Below are positions 53,148 to 61,549 of a DNA stretch of 64,000 bases, piece after piece. The translations under genes and the position numbers were made by a program. Origin of the DNA: Paraburkholderia sartisoli (lineage in GTDB: Bacteria > Pseudomonadota > Gammaproteobacteria > Burkholderiales > Burkholderiaceae); assembly GCF_900107685.1 (NCBI RefSeq), contig NZ_FNRQ01000012.1, forward strand, positions 46,078-110,077, written 5' to 3'. Every line of letters starts with the position of its first letter. Positions within the stretch are counted from its first letter, which is position 1. The notes under the pieces were generated by a model that did not search any database, was not told the origin of the DNA, and saw only the letters and a list, made by a program, of their open reading frames with translations.

Positions 53148-53279
53148 AAATACACTTCAGGCGAACACGTCACCGTGAATTCGTTAAAGGGAAACCCTCG
53201 TTATCATGAAGGCCGAAACTGGCGTGCGTCGTCCGCCATTTTGCGCTTTCATTTCGTCTTCTCACCTTGCGAGGTTTTC

Positions 53280-53864
53280 ATGACGCTCTCGAACGAAGCA
53301 CTCGATCAACTGTTTCGCACCGCCCGGACGCACAACCGCTGGCTGCCGAAACCCGTCGACGACACGCTGCTGCGGCAGCTCATCGAACTCACGCAGCTTG
53401 GCCCGACGTCCGCGAATTCGAGTCCTGGCCGCTTTGTGTTCGTGAAGACGCCCGAGGGCAAGGAAAAGCTGCGTCCGGCGCTCGCGCCCGGCAACCTGGA
53501 CAAGACCATGGCCGCGCCGGTCACCGTGATCGCGGCAATGGACACCGCGTTCTACGAGCATCTGCCGAGGCTCTTTCCGCAGGTCGATGCGCGCAGCTGG
53601 TTCGTCGGCAACGAAACGCTCATCGCCGACACCGCGTTTCGCAACGCGACGCTGCAAGGCGGCTATCTGATCATGGCCGCGCGGGCGCTCGGTCTCGACG
53701 CGGGCCCGATGTCCGGCTTCGACCAGAAAACGGTCGATGCGGCGTTCTTCGCCGGCACGACGGTGAAGTCGAATTTCCTGATCAATCTGGGTTATGGCGA
53801 CGCGACGAAACTGCATGCGCGCAACCCGCGTCTCACGTTCGACGAAGCCGCGAAAATCGTTTGA
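53280..53864 (+). CDS. Nitroreductase-family flavoprotein, RutE/malonic semialdehyde reductase-like
   Basis: 194 residues. LSNEALDQLFRTARTHN, QLGPTSANSSPGRFVFV and AARALGLDAGPMSGFD are typical of the RutE/YdfG-partner branch of FMN nitroreductases, which reduces malonic semialdehyde or related substrates with NAD(P)H. GAGGTTTTC precedes the ATG. No other rut gene is in the window, so a role in pyrimidine breakdown is not supported by context. A link to malonate use is possible but the mdc operon is 6 kb away. Confidence 0.85.
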   Translation: MTLSNEALDQLFRTARTHNRWLPKPVDDTLLRQLIELTQLGPTSANSSPGRFVFVKTPEGKEKLRPALAPGNLDKTMAAPVTVIAAMDTAFYEHLPRLFPQVDARSWFVGNETLIADTAFRNATLQGGYLIMAARALGLDAGPMSGFDQKTVDAAFFAGTTVKSNFLINLGYGDATKLHARNPRLTFDEAAKIV

Positions 53865-53923
53865 GCCGGCGCTCCCGCGAATGCAGGCGTGACCGTGTCA
53901 GCCAGGTCATGGCGCGCCGGCAT

Positions 53924-54271
53924 TCAGGTGAGAAGCGCCACGTAGAAAACCGCTGCGCCGATCAGGGCGCCGACAAAGCAGAAGCCCTCTTCCGCCTCGT
54001 CACCGTTCGAGCGTAGCCACGCGCCCACGAAGCCGAAGAATCCGGCGATACCCAGCGCGACGCAGACCATCACGACGTCGAAGAGCGCGCTTCGGCCGAG
54101 TTCGGAGAATTCGATCTGCCGGACGCCGAAATACAGCGCGAGCGCCATCAGCGAGAGCACCACCAGCGGCAGCATCACGTGGCTACCTTCGCGACCCACG
54201 TGATGCACGTGGTGCCCCGCATGACCGTCCGTGTGGCCGTCATGCGCAACCGTCCGTGTCGTTTTCATCAT
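53924..54271 (-). CDS. Small membrane protein with a His-rich N-terminus
   Basis: 115 residues, family not recognised. The N-terminal 35 residues contain eleven His in HDGHTDGHAGHHVHHVG-like spacing, then three membrane segments follow (VMLPLVVLSLMALAL, LFDVVMVCVALGIAGFF, FCFVGALIGAAVFYV) with a short acidic loop. Paired ATGs at 54271 and 54268 follow GGGAGACGG. A sigma70-like promoter is at 54408-54436. Binding of a transition metal by the His cluster is the obvious inference, but no transporter motif is seen. Confidence 0.65.
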   Translation of the reverse strand: MMKTTRTVAHDGHTDGHAGHHVHHVGREGSHVMLPLVVLSLMALALYFGVRQIEFSELGRSALFDVVMVCVALGIAGFFGFVGAWLRSNGDEAEEGFCFVGALIGAAVFYVALLT

Positions 54272-54676
54272 CCGTCTCCCGCATCGCCCGCTGAATCTGG
54301 CGATAGATCGAACCATGAACGTCATCGGTATGGACCGTCGCGGCGCCGGACAAAAATCCCGCTCCGCGAGACGGACAACACGCTCAGCCGTCACACGGTT
54401 CAATTTGAGAATAGTCGATCTCGACACGCAATTCAAAACCTGTTTAGTTCACAAACGCGCGAACGTCCGCGGCGCTCCGCATGCTGCGATGCAGGAAATC
54501 CGGCGTGCGTCACGACGCGCCTGCCCGGCCGCCCGAGGCCGTTGACAGAACCGGTTCTGGCGGTCGCCGGCACCGCTATCGAACTCTCGGTAGAATGATC
54601 TGCCTGCAATTCATCTCCAGGTACCGCGGCGCGTCATCCAGCGCCAGTGCTTCCTTCCGCGTCCCTGACCTTCCCT
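54272..54676. other. Divergent intergenic region
   Basis: A 405-bp gap between the His-rich membrane gene and the metallophosphoesterase gene. Apart from the minus-strand promoter above it holds a plus-strand TTGACA (54542-54547) and TAGAAT (54591-54596) that are too far apart to form one promoter. No gene or terminator is supported. Confidence 0.45.
54408..54436 (-). promoter_or_regulatory. Sigma70-like promoter for the His-rich membrane protein
   Basis: On the minus strand TTGAAT (54431-54436), a 17-nt spacer and TATTCT (54408-54413) give a good promoter. The 5' untranslated region to 54271 would be about 130 nt. Confidence 0.6.
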
Positions 54677-55843
54677 ATGCGCCGATCATTTTCGTTTCTG
54701 GCCCGCTTCATCTTCGTCGGTATCCTGCTGCACATTTACGTCGGATTTCGCCTGATTCCGGATCTGCCGGTCAGCACGACATGGCGTGTGCTCGCCGCGC
54801 TGTGGCTGGTGCTTTCGGTGTTCGTGATTCCGCTCGGGATGCTCGCGCGCACGATCAGGCGCCAGCCGCTCGCCGATCGTCTCGCGTGGATCGGCCTGAT
54901 GGGCATGGGCTTCTTCTCGTCGCTGCTGGTGCTCACGCTCGCGCGCGATCTGCTGCTCGCCTCGCTGCTGACGATCGACGCAATCTGGCCGCATGCGCTC
55001 GCGCTCGCGGCCTGGCGAACCAGCACGGCCGCGGCCGTTCCGCTGCTTGCGCTGCTCTCCACCGCGATCGGACTTTTCAACGCGCGTCGCCGGGCACGCG
55101 TGGTCACGATCGATGTGCCCATCGACAACCTGCCCGCCGCGCTCGACGGCTTCACGATCGTCCAGATCAGCGACATTCACGTCGGCCCGACCATCAAGCG
55201 CAGCTACGTCGATGCAATCGTCGATGCGGTCAACAAGCTGACGCCCGACCTGATCGCAGTGACGGGCGATGTCGTCGACGGCAGCGTCGAGCAGCTGGCG
55301 GTGCACACGCGTCCGCTGTCGCGGCTTTCCGCGTTGCACGGCACGTATCTCGTGACGGGCAACCACGAGTACTACTCCGGCGCGCATGCGTGGATCGACG
55401 AATTTCGCCGGCTTGGCCTGACGGTGCTGATGAACGAACACGTCGTGGTCGAGCACAAGGGCGCCCAGGCCATCATCGCGGGCGTGACCGACTATTCCGC
55501 CGGACATTTCGATCCCGCGCATCGCAGCGATCCGGCCGCCGCATTGACAGGCGCGCCTGGCGACGTGCTGATTCGCGTGCTGCTCGCGCACCAGCCGCGC
55601 AGCGCGGAAGCCGCCGCCGACGCCGGCTTCACGCTGCAGCTCTCGGGACATACGCACGGTGGCCAGTTCTTCCCATGGAATTTCTTCGTGCGGCTTCAGC
55701 AGCCGTTCACGGCGGGCCTCGCGCGCATGAACGGCCTGTGGGTCTATACGAGCCGCGGCACCGGCTACTGGGGGCCGCCAAAGCGACTCGGCGCGCCCTC
55801 GGAAATCACCCGCGTGCGGCTCGTACACGCTGAAGGCATCTGA
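54677..55843 (+). CDS. Membrane-anchored metallophosphoesterase (YkuE/YaeI-like)
   Basis: 388 residues. Four membrane segments occupy about residues 5-135, then a calcineurin-like phosphoesterase domain with ISDIHVGP (166-171), TGDVVDG (197-202), TGNHEYY (228-233) and SGHTHGGQ. These are the complete metal-binding motifs. Relatives act on lipid phosphates or UDP-sugars at the membrane; the substrate here is unknown. The gene stands alone on the plus strand. Confidence 0.88.
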   Translation: MRRSFSFLARFIFVGILLHIYVGFRLIPDLPVSTTWRVLAALWLVLSVFVIPLGMLARTIRRQPLADRLAWIGLMGMGFFSSLLVLTLARDLLLASLLTIDAIWPHALALAAWRTSTAAAVPLLALLSTAIGLFNARRRARVVTIDVPIDNLPAALDGFTIVQISDIHVGPTIKRSYVDAIVDAVNKLTPDLIAVTGDVVDGSVEQLAVHTRPLSRLSALHGTYLVTGNHEYYSGAHAWIDEFRRLGLTVLMNEHVVVEHKGAQAIIAGVTDYSAGHFDPAHRSDPAAALTGAPGDVLIRVLLAHQPRSAEAAADAGFTLQLSGHTHGGQFFPWNFFVRLQQPFTAGLARMNGLWVYTSRGTGYWGPPKRLGAPSEITRVRLVHAEGI

Positions 55844-55954
55844 CACACCGGGCCGGCCGCAATGGCCGGCTGTATCTCGCGTTCCAAGCACGAGGCGTAA
55901 CGCCAGGCCCGATCCTTGCGTCAGTCATCGCGGTGATTATCGATGGAGCCCGCA

Positions 55955-56125
55955 ATGACAACCCAAGCACGCACGACACCCCCGGATCTCGAGCATCCGG
56001 AACCCGCCACGCACAGCGACAACGAGAAGAGCAGGATGCCTGAGCGCCGGGACGAAGGGCGCAAGCAGGCGCCGAACGACCGTCCCGGCAAGAAGCCCGG
56101 CGAAGGCGAGACACCCGTCGGCTGA
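55955..56125 (+). CDS. Small hydrophilic, probably disordered protein
   Basis: 56 residues, rich in Pro, Glu, Arg and Lys with no hydrophobic segment, hence likely unstructured. The ATG at 55955 is preceded by GGAGCCCGC at good distance; an ATG at 55943 is in frame but overlaps that site. The sequence ends DRPGKKPGEGETPVG. It resembles short hypothetical proteins seen in Burkholderiaceae; no function is assigned. Confidence 0.55.
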   Translation: MTTQARTTPPDLEHPEPATHSDNEKSRMPERRDEGRKQAPNDRPGKKPGEGETPVG

Positions 56126-56286
56126 AAAATCTACACGCGACGGGTAGTTCAGGCGGCAAATTCCGCGGTTCCGCATGCGGCGCGTCCGCGCAACGGCGGC
56201 TCCGCTCCCTGAGCGCATACGATCAGCTTCACGGCAAAAAACCACACCGGCCAAAGAAGGCCCACTCATCCAGCCCGGACTCTTTC

Positions 56287-58482
56287 ATGGCCAACGATAT
56301 CCGCATCGCCGAAGGCTCGCCGTTCCCGCTCGGCGCCACGTGGGACGGACGCGGAGTCAACTTCGCGCTGTTCTCCGCCAACGCGACGAAAGTCGAATTG
56401 TGTCTCTTCGACGAGCGCGGCGAGAAGGAACTGCAGCGCATCGAGCTGCCTGAATACACTGACGAAGTCTGGCACGTCTACCTGCACGATCCCGGACCCG
56501 GCGCCGTGTACGGCTACCGTGTACACGGGCCGTATGAACCTGAAGCGGGCCACCGCTTCAACGCGAACAAGCTGCTGCTCGACCCGTATGCGAAGGCGCA
56601 TGTCGGCACGCTGAAATGGGATCCGGCCGTGTTCGGCTACACGCTGAACGCCGAAGGCGACGACCTCACGTTCGACGAGCGCGACAGCGCGCCCTTCATG
56701 CAGAAATGCCAGGTCGTCGACCAGTCGTTTACCTGGACGCACGCGACTCGCGTACGCGTGCCGTGGGAACGCACGATCTTCTACGAGACGCACGTGCGTG
56801 GCTACACGAAGCGACATCCCGCCGTGCCGGAGTCGCTGCGCGGCACGTTCGCCGGGTTGACGCAGAAGGAAGTCGTCGACCATATCAGGCGGCTCGGCGT
56901 TACGTCGGTGGAACTGATGCCGATCCAGTCGTTCGTCAACGACAGCTATCTGCTCGACAAGGGACTCACGAACTACTGGGGCTACAACACGATCGGCTTC
57001 TTCGCGGCGGACCCGCGTTTTTTTTCGCGCGGGGGCGGGCAGATCGCCGAGTTCAAGGAGATGGTCGACCATCTGCACGAGGCCGGCCTCGAAGTGATTC
57101 TCGACGTCGTGTACAACCACACCGCCGAAGGCAACGAGCGCGGCGCGACGCTGTCGTTTCGCGGCATCGACAACGCGTCGTACTACCGGCTGATGCCTGA
57201 CGAGCCGCGCTATTACATCAACGATACCGGCACCGGCAACACGTTGAACCTGGCGCATCCGCGCGTGCTGCAGATGGTCACCGACAGCCTGCGCTACTGG
57301 GTGACGGAGATGAACGTCGACGGTTTCCGCTTCGATCTGGCGACGATTCTCGGCCGCGAGGATCACGGCTTCGACGAAGGCGGCGGCTTTCTCGACAGTT
57401 GCCGGCAGGACCCCATCCTGTCGAGCGTGAAGCTGATCGCCGAGCCGTGGGACTGCGGCCCGGGCGGCTATCAGGTGGGCGGTTTTCCGCCAGGCTGGGC
57501 CGAGTGGAACGACCGCTTTCGCGACACGACGCGCGCATTCTGGAAAGGCGACGAAGGGATCGCATCCGAACTCGCCGCGCGCATGACCGCCTCCGGCGAC
57601 AGGTTCAACCGGCGCGGCCGGCGCCCGTGGTCGAGCGTCAACTTCGTCACCGCGCACGACGGCTACACGCTGACCGATCTGGTCTCGTACAACGACAGGC
57701 ACAACGAGGCAAACGGCGAAGACAACAAGGACGGCCACTCCGACAACCGCTCATGGAATTGCGGCGTCGAAGGTCCCACTGACGACGCGGACATCCGCAC
57801 GTTGCGCGAGCGGCAAAAGCGCAACCTGCTCGCGACGCTGCTGCTGTCGCAGGGCACGCCCATGCTGCTTGCGGGCGATGAATCCGGGCGCACGCAACAC
57901 GGCAACAACAACGCGTATTGTCAGGATAACGAGGTGAGCTGGCTCGACTGGGAAGGCATCGACGCCGACGGCCACGCGCTGACCGACTTCGTCAACAAGC
58001 TCACCACGCTGCGGCACGCACTGCCCGTCTTGCGACGCGGCCGTTTTCTGGTCGGCGAATACAACGAGGCGCTCGACGTCACCGACGTCAAATGGATGAG
58101 CCCATCGGGCGAGGAACTCTCGCCCGGACAATGGGACGATCCGTCGATGCGCTGCTTCTGCATGCTGATCGACGGCCGCGCGCAGGCGACCGGCATCCGT
58201 CGCCCCGCTGCCGACGCGACGCTGCTGATCGCGATGAACGCGCATCATGACGTGGTCGGCGTGAAGCTGCCTGAGATCGCGGGCAGCCAGCAATGGACCT
58301 GCCTCATCGACACCAATATGCCAGTGCGCGAAGAACTGCCGGAATACGACTCGGGCGATATCTATCAGATCACGGGTCGCTCGCTCGTGCTGTTCGCGCT
58401 GCACGCGCGCGGCAGCACACAGCGCGTGTTCGACCGTCTCGCGGAAAACCTGGTCGAGGATCCGGCCAGCGGCGGGAAGTAA
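56287..58482 (+). CDS. glgX: Glycogen debranching enzyme GlgX (isoamylase type)
   Basis: 731 residues. An N-terminal CBM48 domain (SPFPLGATWDGRGVNFALFS in part) precedes a GH13 barrel. Catalytic residues are Asp350 in VDGFRFDLA, Glu386 in LIAEPWDCG and Asp458 in VTAHDGYTL. GYNTIGFFAADPRF is also typical of GlgX/TreX. It hydrolyses alpha-1,6 branches of limit dextrins. No other glycogen or trehalose gene is adjacent here, which is unusual for glgX. Confidence 0.94.
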   Translation: MANDIRIAEGSPFPLGATWDGRGVNFALFSANATKVELCLFDERGEKELQRIELPEYTDEVWHVYLHDPGPGAVYGYRVHGPYEPEAGHRFNANKLLLDPYAKAHVGTLKWDPAVFGYTLNAEGDDLTFDERDSAPFMQKCQVVDQSFTWTHATRVRVPWERTIFYETHVRGYTKRHPAVPESLRGTFAGLTQKEVVDHIRRLGVTSVELMPIQSFVNDSYLLDKGLTNYWGYNTIGFFAADPRFFSRGGGQIAEFKEMVDHLHEAGLEVILDVVYNHTAEGNERGATLSFRGIDNASYYRLMPDEPRYYINDTGTGNTLNLAHPRVLQMVTDSLRYWVTEMNVDGFRFDLATILGREDHGFDEGGGFLDSCRQDPILSSVKLIAEPWDCGPGGYQVGGFPPGWAEWNDRFRDTTRAFWKGDEGIASELAARMTASGDRFNRRGRRPWSSVNFVTAHDGYTLTDLVSYNDRHNEANGEDNKDGHSDNRSWNCGVEGPTDDADIRTLRERQKRNLLATLLLSQGTPMLLAGDESGRTQHGNNNAYCQDNEVSWLDWEGIDADGHALTDFVNKLTTLRHALPVLRRGRFLVGEYNEALDVTDVKWMSPSGEELSPGQWDDPSMRCFCMLIDGRAQATGIRRPAADATLLIAMNAHHDVVGVKLPEIAGSQQWTCLIDTNMPVREELPEYDSGDIYQITGRSLVLFALHARGSTQRVFDRLAENLVEDPASGGK

Positions 58483-58622
58483 TCAGAAACGGAAGAAGGC
58501 GATGAACGCCCTGGCATCGCCGCGGCCGTCGAAGACGCCCAATGCACCGCTCAGGCGCCCCGACACCCCGCGTCGTGGTAAAACGCATGCTGACCCAGCA
58601 TCGAAAGGACAAGAACCGCATC

Positions 58623-59690
58623 ATGGATGGCAACAAATCGCTGCATCAAACATCGTTTTATCTGCTGCTGTTCGCTGTGTCCGTTGCGCTGTGCTTTATC
58701 CTCGCTCCGTTTTTCAACACGATTTTCTGGGGCACCATTCTTGCCCTCATCTTTCAGCCCGTGCAGCGCCGGCTTCTGGTCCGCCTCGGCCGTCGCCGCA
58801 ATCTGGCGGCGTTCATCACGCTGCTGCTGTGTGTCGTCATCGTGATCCTGCCCCTGACGCTGGTTGCCGGCACGCTCGTGCAACAGGGCTCGCTCGTGTA
58901 CAGCCAGATGAAGTCGGGCAACCTGAACTTCGGCAATTACTTCGACCACATCGTGCATGCGCTGCCGCTCTCCGTGCAGCATGTACTCGGTCAGGTCGGA
59001 CTCACCGACATCTCCGACCTGCAGCGCAAGCTCACGGCCGGCGCGGCGCAGATCAGCCAGTTTCTCGCGGGCCAGGCGTTGAGCATCGGGCAGAACACGC
59101 TGCAGTTTCTGGTCAGCTTCGGCGTCATGCTTTATCTGCTGTTTTTTCTCGTGCGCGACGGGCGCGAAATATCCCGCCTGATCCGCGAAGCCATTCCACT
59201 CGACGAAAACCGCAAGCAACATCTGCTGCGCAAATTCACGACCGTCGTGCGCGCCACCGTCAAGGGCAACGTCGCGGTGGCGCTCGTGCAGGGCGGCCTG
59301 GGCGGGATCGCATTCTGGGTCATCGGCATCCAGGGCGCGCTGCTGTGGGGCGTGATGATGGCGTTTCTTTCGCTGCTGCCGGCGATCGGCGCGGCGCTGA
59401 TCTGGGGACCCGTCGCGATCTATTTCCTGCTGACGGGCGCGCTCGCCAAAGGGCTCGGGCTGATCGCGTTCTGCGCGATCGTGATCGGCATGGTGGATAA
59501 CGTGCTGCGCCCGATACTCGTCGGCAAGGACACGAAGATGCCCGACTGGGTCGTGCTGATCTCGACGCTGGGCGGCATGGCGCTCCTCGGCATCAACGGA
59601 TTTGTGATCGGTCCGCTCGTCGCTGCACTGTTCATGAGCTGCTGGGATCTGTTCACGCGCGACAAACACGGCGCTTCGATTGAAGAATGA
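58623..59690 (+). CDS. AI-2E-family transporter (YdiK-like)
   Basis: 355 residues with about eight membrane helices. LAPFFNTIFWGTILALIFQPVQRRL (in part), LRDGREISRLI-like LVRDGREISRL and DNVLRPILVGKDTKMPDWVVL (key part DNVLRPILVG) are hallmark segments. Family members range from autoinducer export to Na+/H+ exchange, so substrate is left open. AAAGGAC lies upstream of the ATG at 58623 with a rather long gap; an ATG at 58587 is the alternative. Confidence 0.88.
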   Translation: MDGNKSLHQTSFYLLLFAVSVALCFILAPFFNTIFWGTILALIFQPVQRRLLVRLGRRRNLAAFITLLLCVVIVILPLTLVAGTLVQQGSLVYSQMKSGNLNFGNYFDHIVHALPLSVQHVLGQVGLTDISDLQRKLTAGAAQISQFLAGQALSIGQNTLQFLVSFGVMLYLLFFLVRDGREISRLIREAIPLDENRKQHLLRKFTTVVRATVKGNVAVALVQGGLGGIAFWVIGIQGALLWGVMMAFLSLLPAIGAALIWGPVAIYFLLTGALAKGLGLIAFCAIVIGMVDNVLRPILVGKDTKMPDWVVLISTLGGMALLGINGFVIGPLVAALFMSCWDLFTRDKHGASIEE

Positions 59691-59772
59691 GGCGCTGCGG
59701 GGTCGCGTGGCTTCGTGCGGCGCGGCCCTGGATTCGCCTGGGTGGGCGGCCTTACGGATGTCGCCTTATGGG

Positions 59773-59802
59773 TTGACCCGCGTCGGCGCAAAGGCCTAAA
59801 AT
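59773..59802 (+). promoter_or_regulatory. Sigma70-like promoter of the mgtC leader
   Basis: TTGACC (59773-59778), an 18-nt spacer and TAAAAT (59797-59802). Transcription would begin near 59809, about 24 nt before the leader ORF and about 365 nt before mgtC. Confidence 0.7.
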
Positions 59803-59832
59803 CGCGCCATTCTTTTTTAACAGGAAACCATC

Positions 59833-59877
59833 GTGGACAGTAGTTCGAGTCGAACCTCGATCCAGCAGGCCGCCTGA
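59833..59877 (+). CDS. Leader peptide ORF upstream of mgtC
   Basis: A 14-codon ORF, GTG to TGA, encoding (M)DSSSSRTSIQQAA. CAGGAAACC lies 6-12 nt before the GTG as ribosome binding site. It ends one base before the first of two overlapping hairpins, the layout expected of a translation-controlled attenuator. The run of four Ser codons (AGT AGT TCG AGT) could make its translation sensitive to Ser-tRNA supply; this is inference. Confidence 0.55.
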   Translation: MDSSSSRTSIQQAA

Positions 59878-59878
59878 C

Positions 59879-59933
59879 GGCAAGACTTCCGCGACAACGT
59901 TTCACTGCCGCCGTCTTGCCCTCTGGCAGACGG
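59879..59933 (+). promoter_or_regulatory. Mutually exclusive hairpins in the mgtC leader
   Basis: Hairpin A pairs GGCAAGAC (59879-59886) with GTCTTGCC (59913-59920), a perfect 8-bp stem. Hairpin B pairs CCGTCTTGCC (59911-59920) with GGCAGACGG (59925-59933), 9 bp with one bulged T and a CTCT loop. Both use 59913-59920, so only one can form at a time. A ribosome stalled or paused on the leader ORF would cover the 5' arm of A and favour B. No T-run follows B, so Rho-dependent or translational control is likelier than intrinsic termination. Confidence 0.6.
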
Positions 59934-60172
59934 TGCGCGTCAAATTCTTTCCCGTGTACTGTTTCTGATTTCGGCATCCTGCCGCGGAGCGATTGCGTTC
60001 GACCTTTTGCTTCGCAAGCTCACGCTCGCAAGCATCGCGGCACCTGACGTCGCGCGCTGATATTCGCGCAACTGTCACGTGTTTCGTTCAACCTGCAAGT
60101 TTTGCCCGCGCATTCCCCGATTGCACGACGCGTTGCTGCGTTGTCCCATCGTCACGTCTCGCGCGGGCGGGC

Positions 60173-60901
60173 ATGAACAGTCGTACTCCAATCATGACAT
60201 TCGACCTTGTCCTGCGGCTCGCGGCCGCTTTCATCTGTGGCGTCGCGATCGGTCTCGAACGCCAGATGCGCCAGCGCAACGCCGGCCTTCGCACCATCAC
60301 GCTCGTCGCGAGCGGCGCGTGTCTCTTCGTCCTGCTCGGCGTGCTGACCGGCAACGGCACCGCGGGTGTCACGCAGATCGCCGCCTATGTCGTCTCCGGC
60401 GTCGGCTTTCTCGGCGGCGGCGTAATCATGCGCGACAAGGGCTCTATTCAGGGCATCAACACCGCCGCGACGCTGTGGTGTTCCGCGGCGGTCGGCGTGC
60501 TGTGCGGCGCCGGGCACTATGGCCCGGCGCTCGCCGGCACCGTCGTCGTACTGCTGACGAACACCCTTCTGCGCGGGGTAAGCCGCATGATCAACTCGAT
60601 ACCCGTGTCGAACGCGGACCTCGTGCGCGAGTACGCACTGACGGTCGTCTGCCGCGAGGACAGCGAAATCCACATCCGTACCCTGCTGTCGAATTCGATG
60701 TACTCGACGCCGCTGTCGTTTCAGAGCCTCCTCAGCGAGGACGTCGACAACCAGACTGGACGTATCCGCGTCACGGCAACGCTCAAGCTGCATCCGAAAG
60801 ACCAGCCCAAGCTCGAACAGATGGCGAGCCGCATCAGCATGGAGAAAAGTGTGTCGAGCGTAAGCTGGGTCGCGAAAGAAGCCGAGCCCACTCCAGAGTG
60901 A
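60173..60901 (+). CDS. mgtC: MgtC/SapB-family membrane protein
   Basis: 242 residues from ATG 60173; ATG 60194 (MTFDLVLRLAAAF) is an equally plausible start. About four to five membrane helices include AIGLERQMRQRNAGLRT and GVGFLGGGVIMRDKGSIQGI (in part), the family signature with the conserved acidic and Arg residues. The cytoplasmic C-terminal domain (about 150-242) resembles an ACT-like fold. MgtC proteins support growth in low Mg2+ and in macrophages and inhibit the F-type ATP synthase. The unusually long structured leader suggests control similar in principle to enteric mgtC. Confidence 0.88.
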   Translation: MNSRTPIMTFDLVLRLAAAFICGVAIGLERQMRQRNAGLRTITLVASGACLFVLLGVLTGNGTAGVTQIAAYVVSGVGFLGGGVIMRDKGSIQGINTAATLWCSAAVGVLCGAGHYGPALAGTVVVLLTNTLLRGVSRMINSIPVSNADLVREYALTVVCREDSEIHIRTLLSNSMYSTPLSFQSLLSEDVDNQTGRIRVTATLKLHPKDQPKLEQMASRISMEKSVSSVSWVAKEAEPTPE

Positions 60902-61019
60902 CGCGGTCCTTTCTTGCGTGAATCGGCGTATTTCGACGTACCCGTCACGCGGATTTTTTGCTTCGACGATGGGCACGCCCCGCTCCGTTAGCGTGATCGT
61001 TCACGCTAAAAACATAGGA

Positions 61020-61267
61020 GTGCATCGTACGAAATATGACGTCGTTGTCTGGGTGATCGGCGCGATCACGGGCTGGCTGGCTTGCTGGCATCCTTGCGGA
61101 AGATGACGTCCGGACTGCTCGTCGACATTGTTATCGGTGTCGTCGGCGCGTTTGTCGACGGCAGACTTGTGCGCGCGCCCGGCATTTCAACCGGCAGTGG
61201 GTAAATCACTTCGATCGATAACACTGTGATCCGCGCCGTGGTTCTACTCGTGATCAAACCGGCCTGA
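61020..61267 (+). pseudogene. GlsB/YeaQ/YmgE-family stress membrane protein, decayed
   Basis: Frame 1 reads YDVVVWVIGAITGWLA and then meets a stop; a second frame continues SLRKMTSGLLVDIVIGVVGAFV...GRLV, stops at TAA 61202-61204, and continues ITSIDNTVIRAVVLLVI to 61267. Together these spell the three small membrane segments of the family. The frameshift lies in CTGGCTTGCTGG at about 61077-61088, which looks like an 8-bp imperfect tandem duplication. AGGAG at 61016-61020 remains. It should not yield a working protein. Confidence 0.7.
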
Positions 61268-61299
61268 AGCTGGCTGCCGGCGGTTACCTGATCGTGATT

Positions 61300-61337
61300 G
61301 GCAGAAGTCAGGCGATCACAGTCGCCTGACTTCTGCC
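61300..61337. repeat. Perfect 16-bp inverted repeat (strong hairpin)
   Basis: GGCAGAAGTCAGGCGA (61300-61315) and its exact reverse complement (61322-61337) flank a TCACAG loop. No T-run follows on either strand, so it is not a classical intrinsic terminator. It lies between the YeaQ pseudogene and the SBP56 gene. The ytfQ-ytfR hairpin has the same hexaloop. Confidence 0.75.
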
Positions 61338-61549
61338 GCTTCCACCGCGAGACCTACGATGCCAACGATGCAATCGTGTTGCGGTGCAGCGTATGTCGTT
61401 CCGATACATCAGGTCGGCGTGAAAACTATGGGTTTCGCACGAGCCATGAATTTGCTTATGCGACATTGATCTATACCGCGCGCCTGGAGCGGCTACAGTT
61501 GATGTGTGCCATTCCATCGTGCTGAGTGATCGACACCGGGAGGAACGCC

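Larger units (their letters stand above)
59691..60172 (+). other. Long 5' region of mgtC
   Basis: A 482-bp gap between the AI-2E gene and mgtC. It contains the promoter, leader ORF and hairpins listed separately. The stretch 59940-60172 after the hairpins shows no gene; it may hold further RNA structure. Confidence 0.5.
60902..61549 (+). other. Region between mgtC and the SBP56 gene
   Basis: A 648-bp stretch without an intact gene. It contains the YeaQ-type pseudogene and the 16-bp inverted repeat listed separately. The remainder (61338-61549) includes GGGAGGAACGCC, the ribosome binding site for the SBP56 gene. No confident promoter was recognised. Confidence 0.5.
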
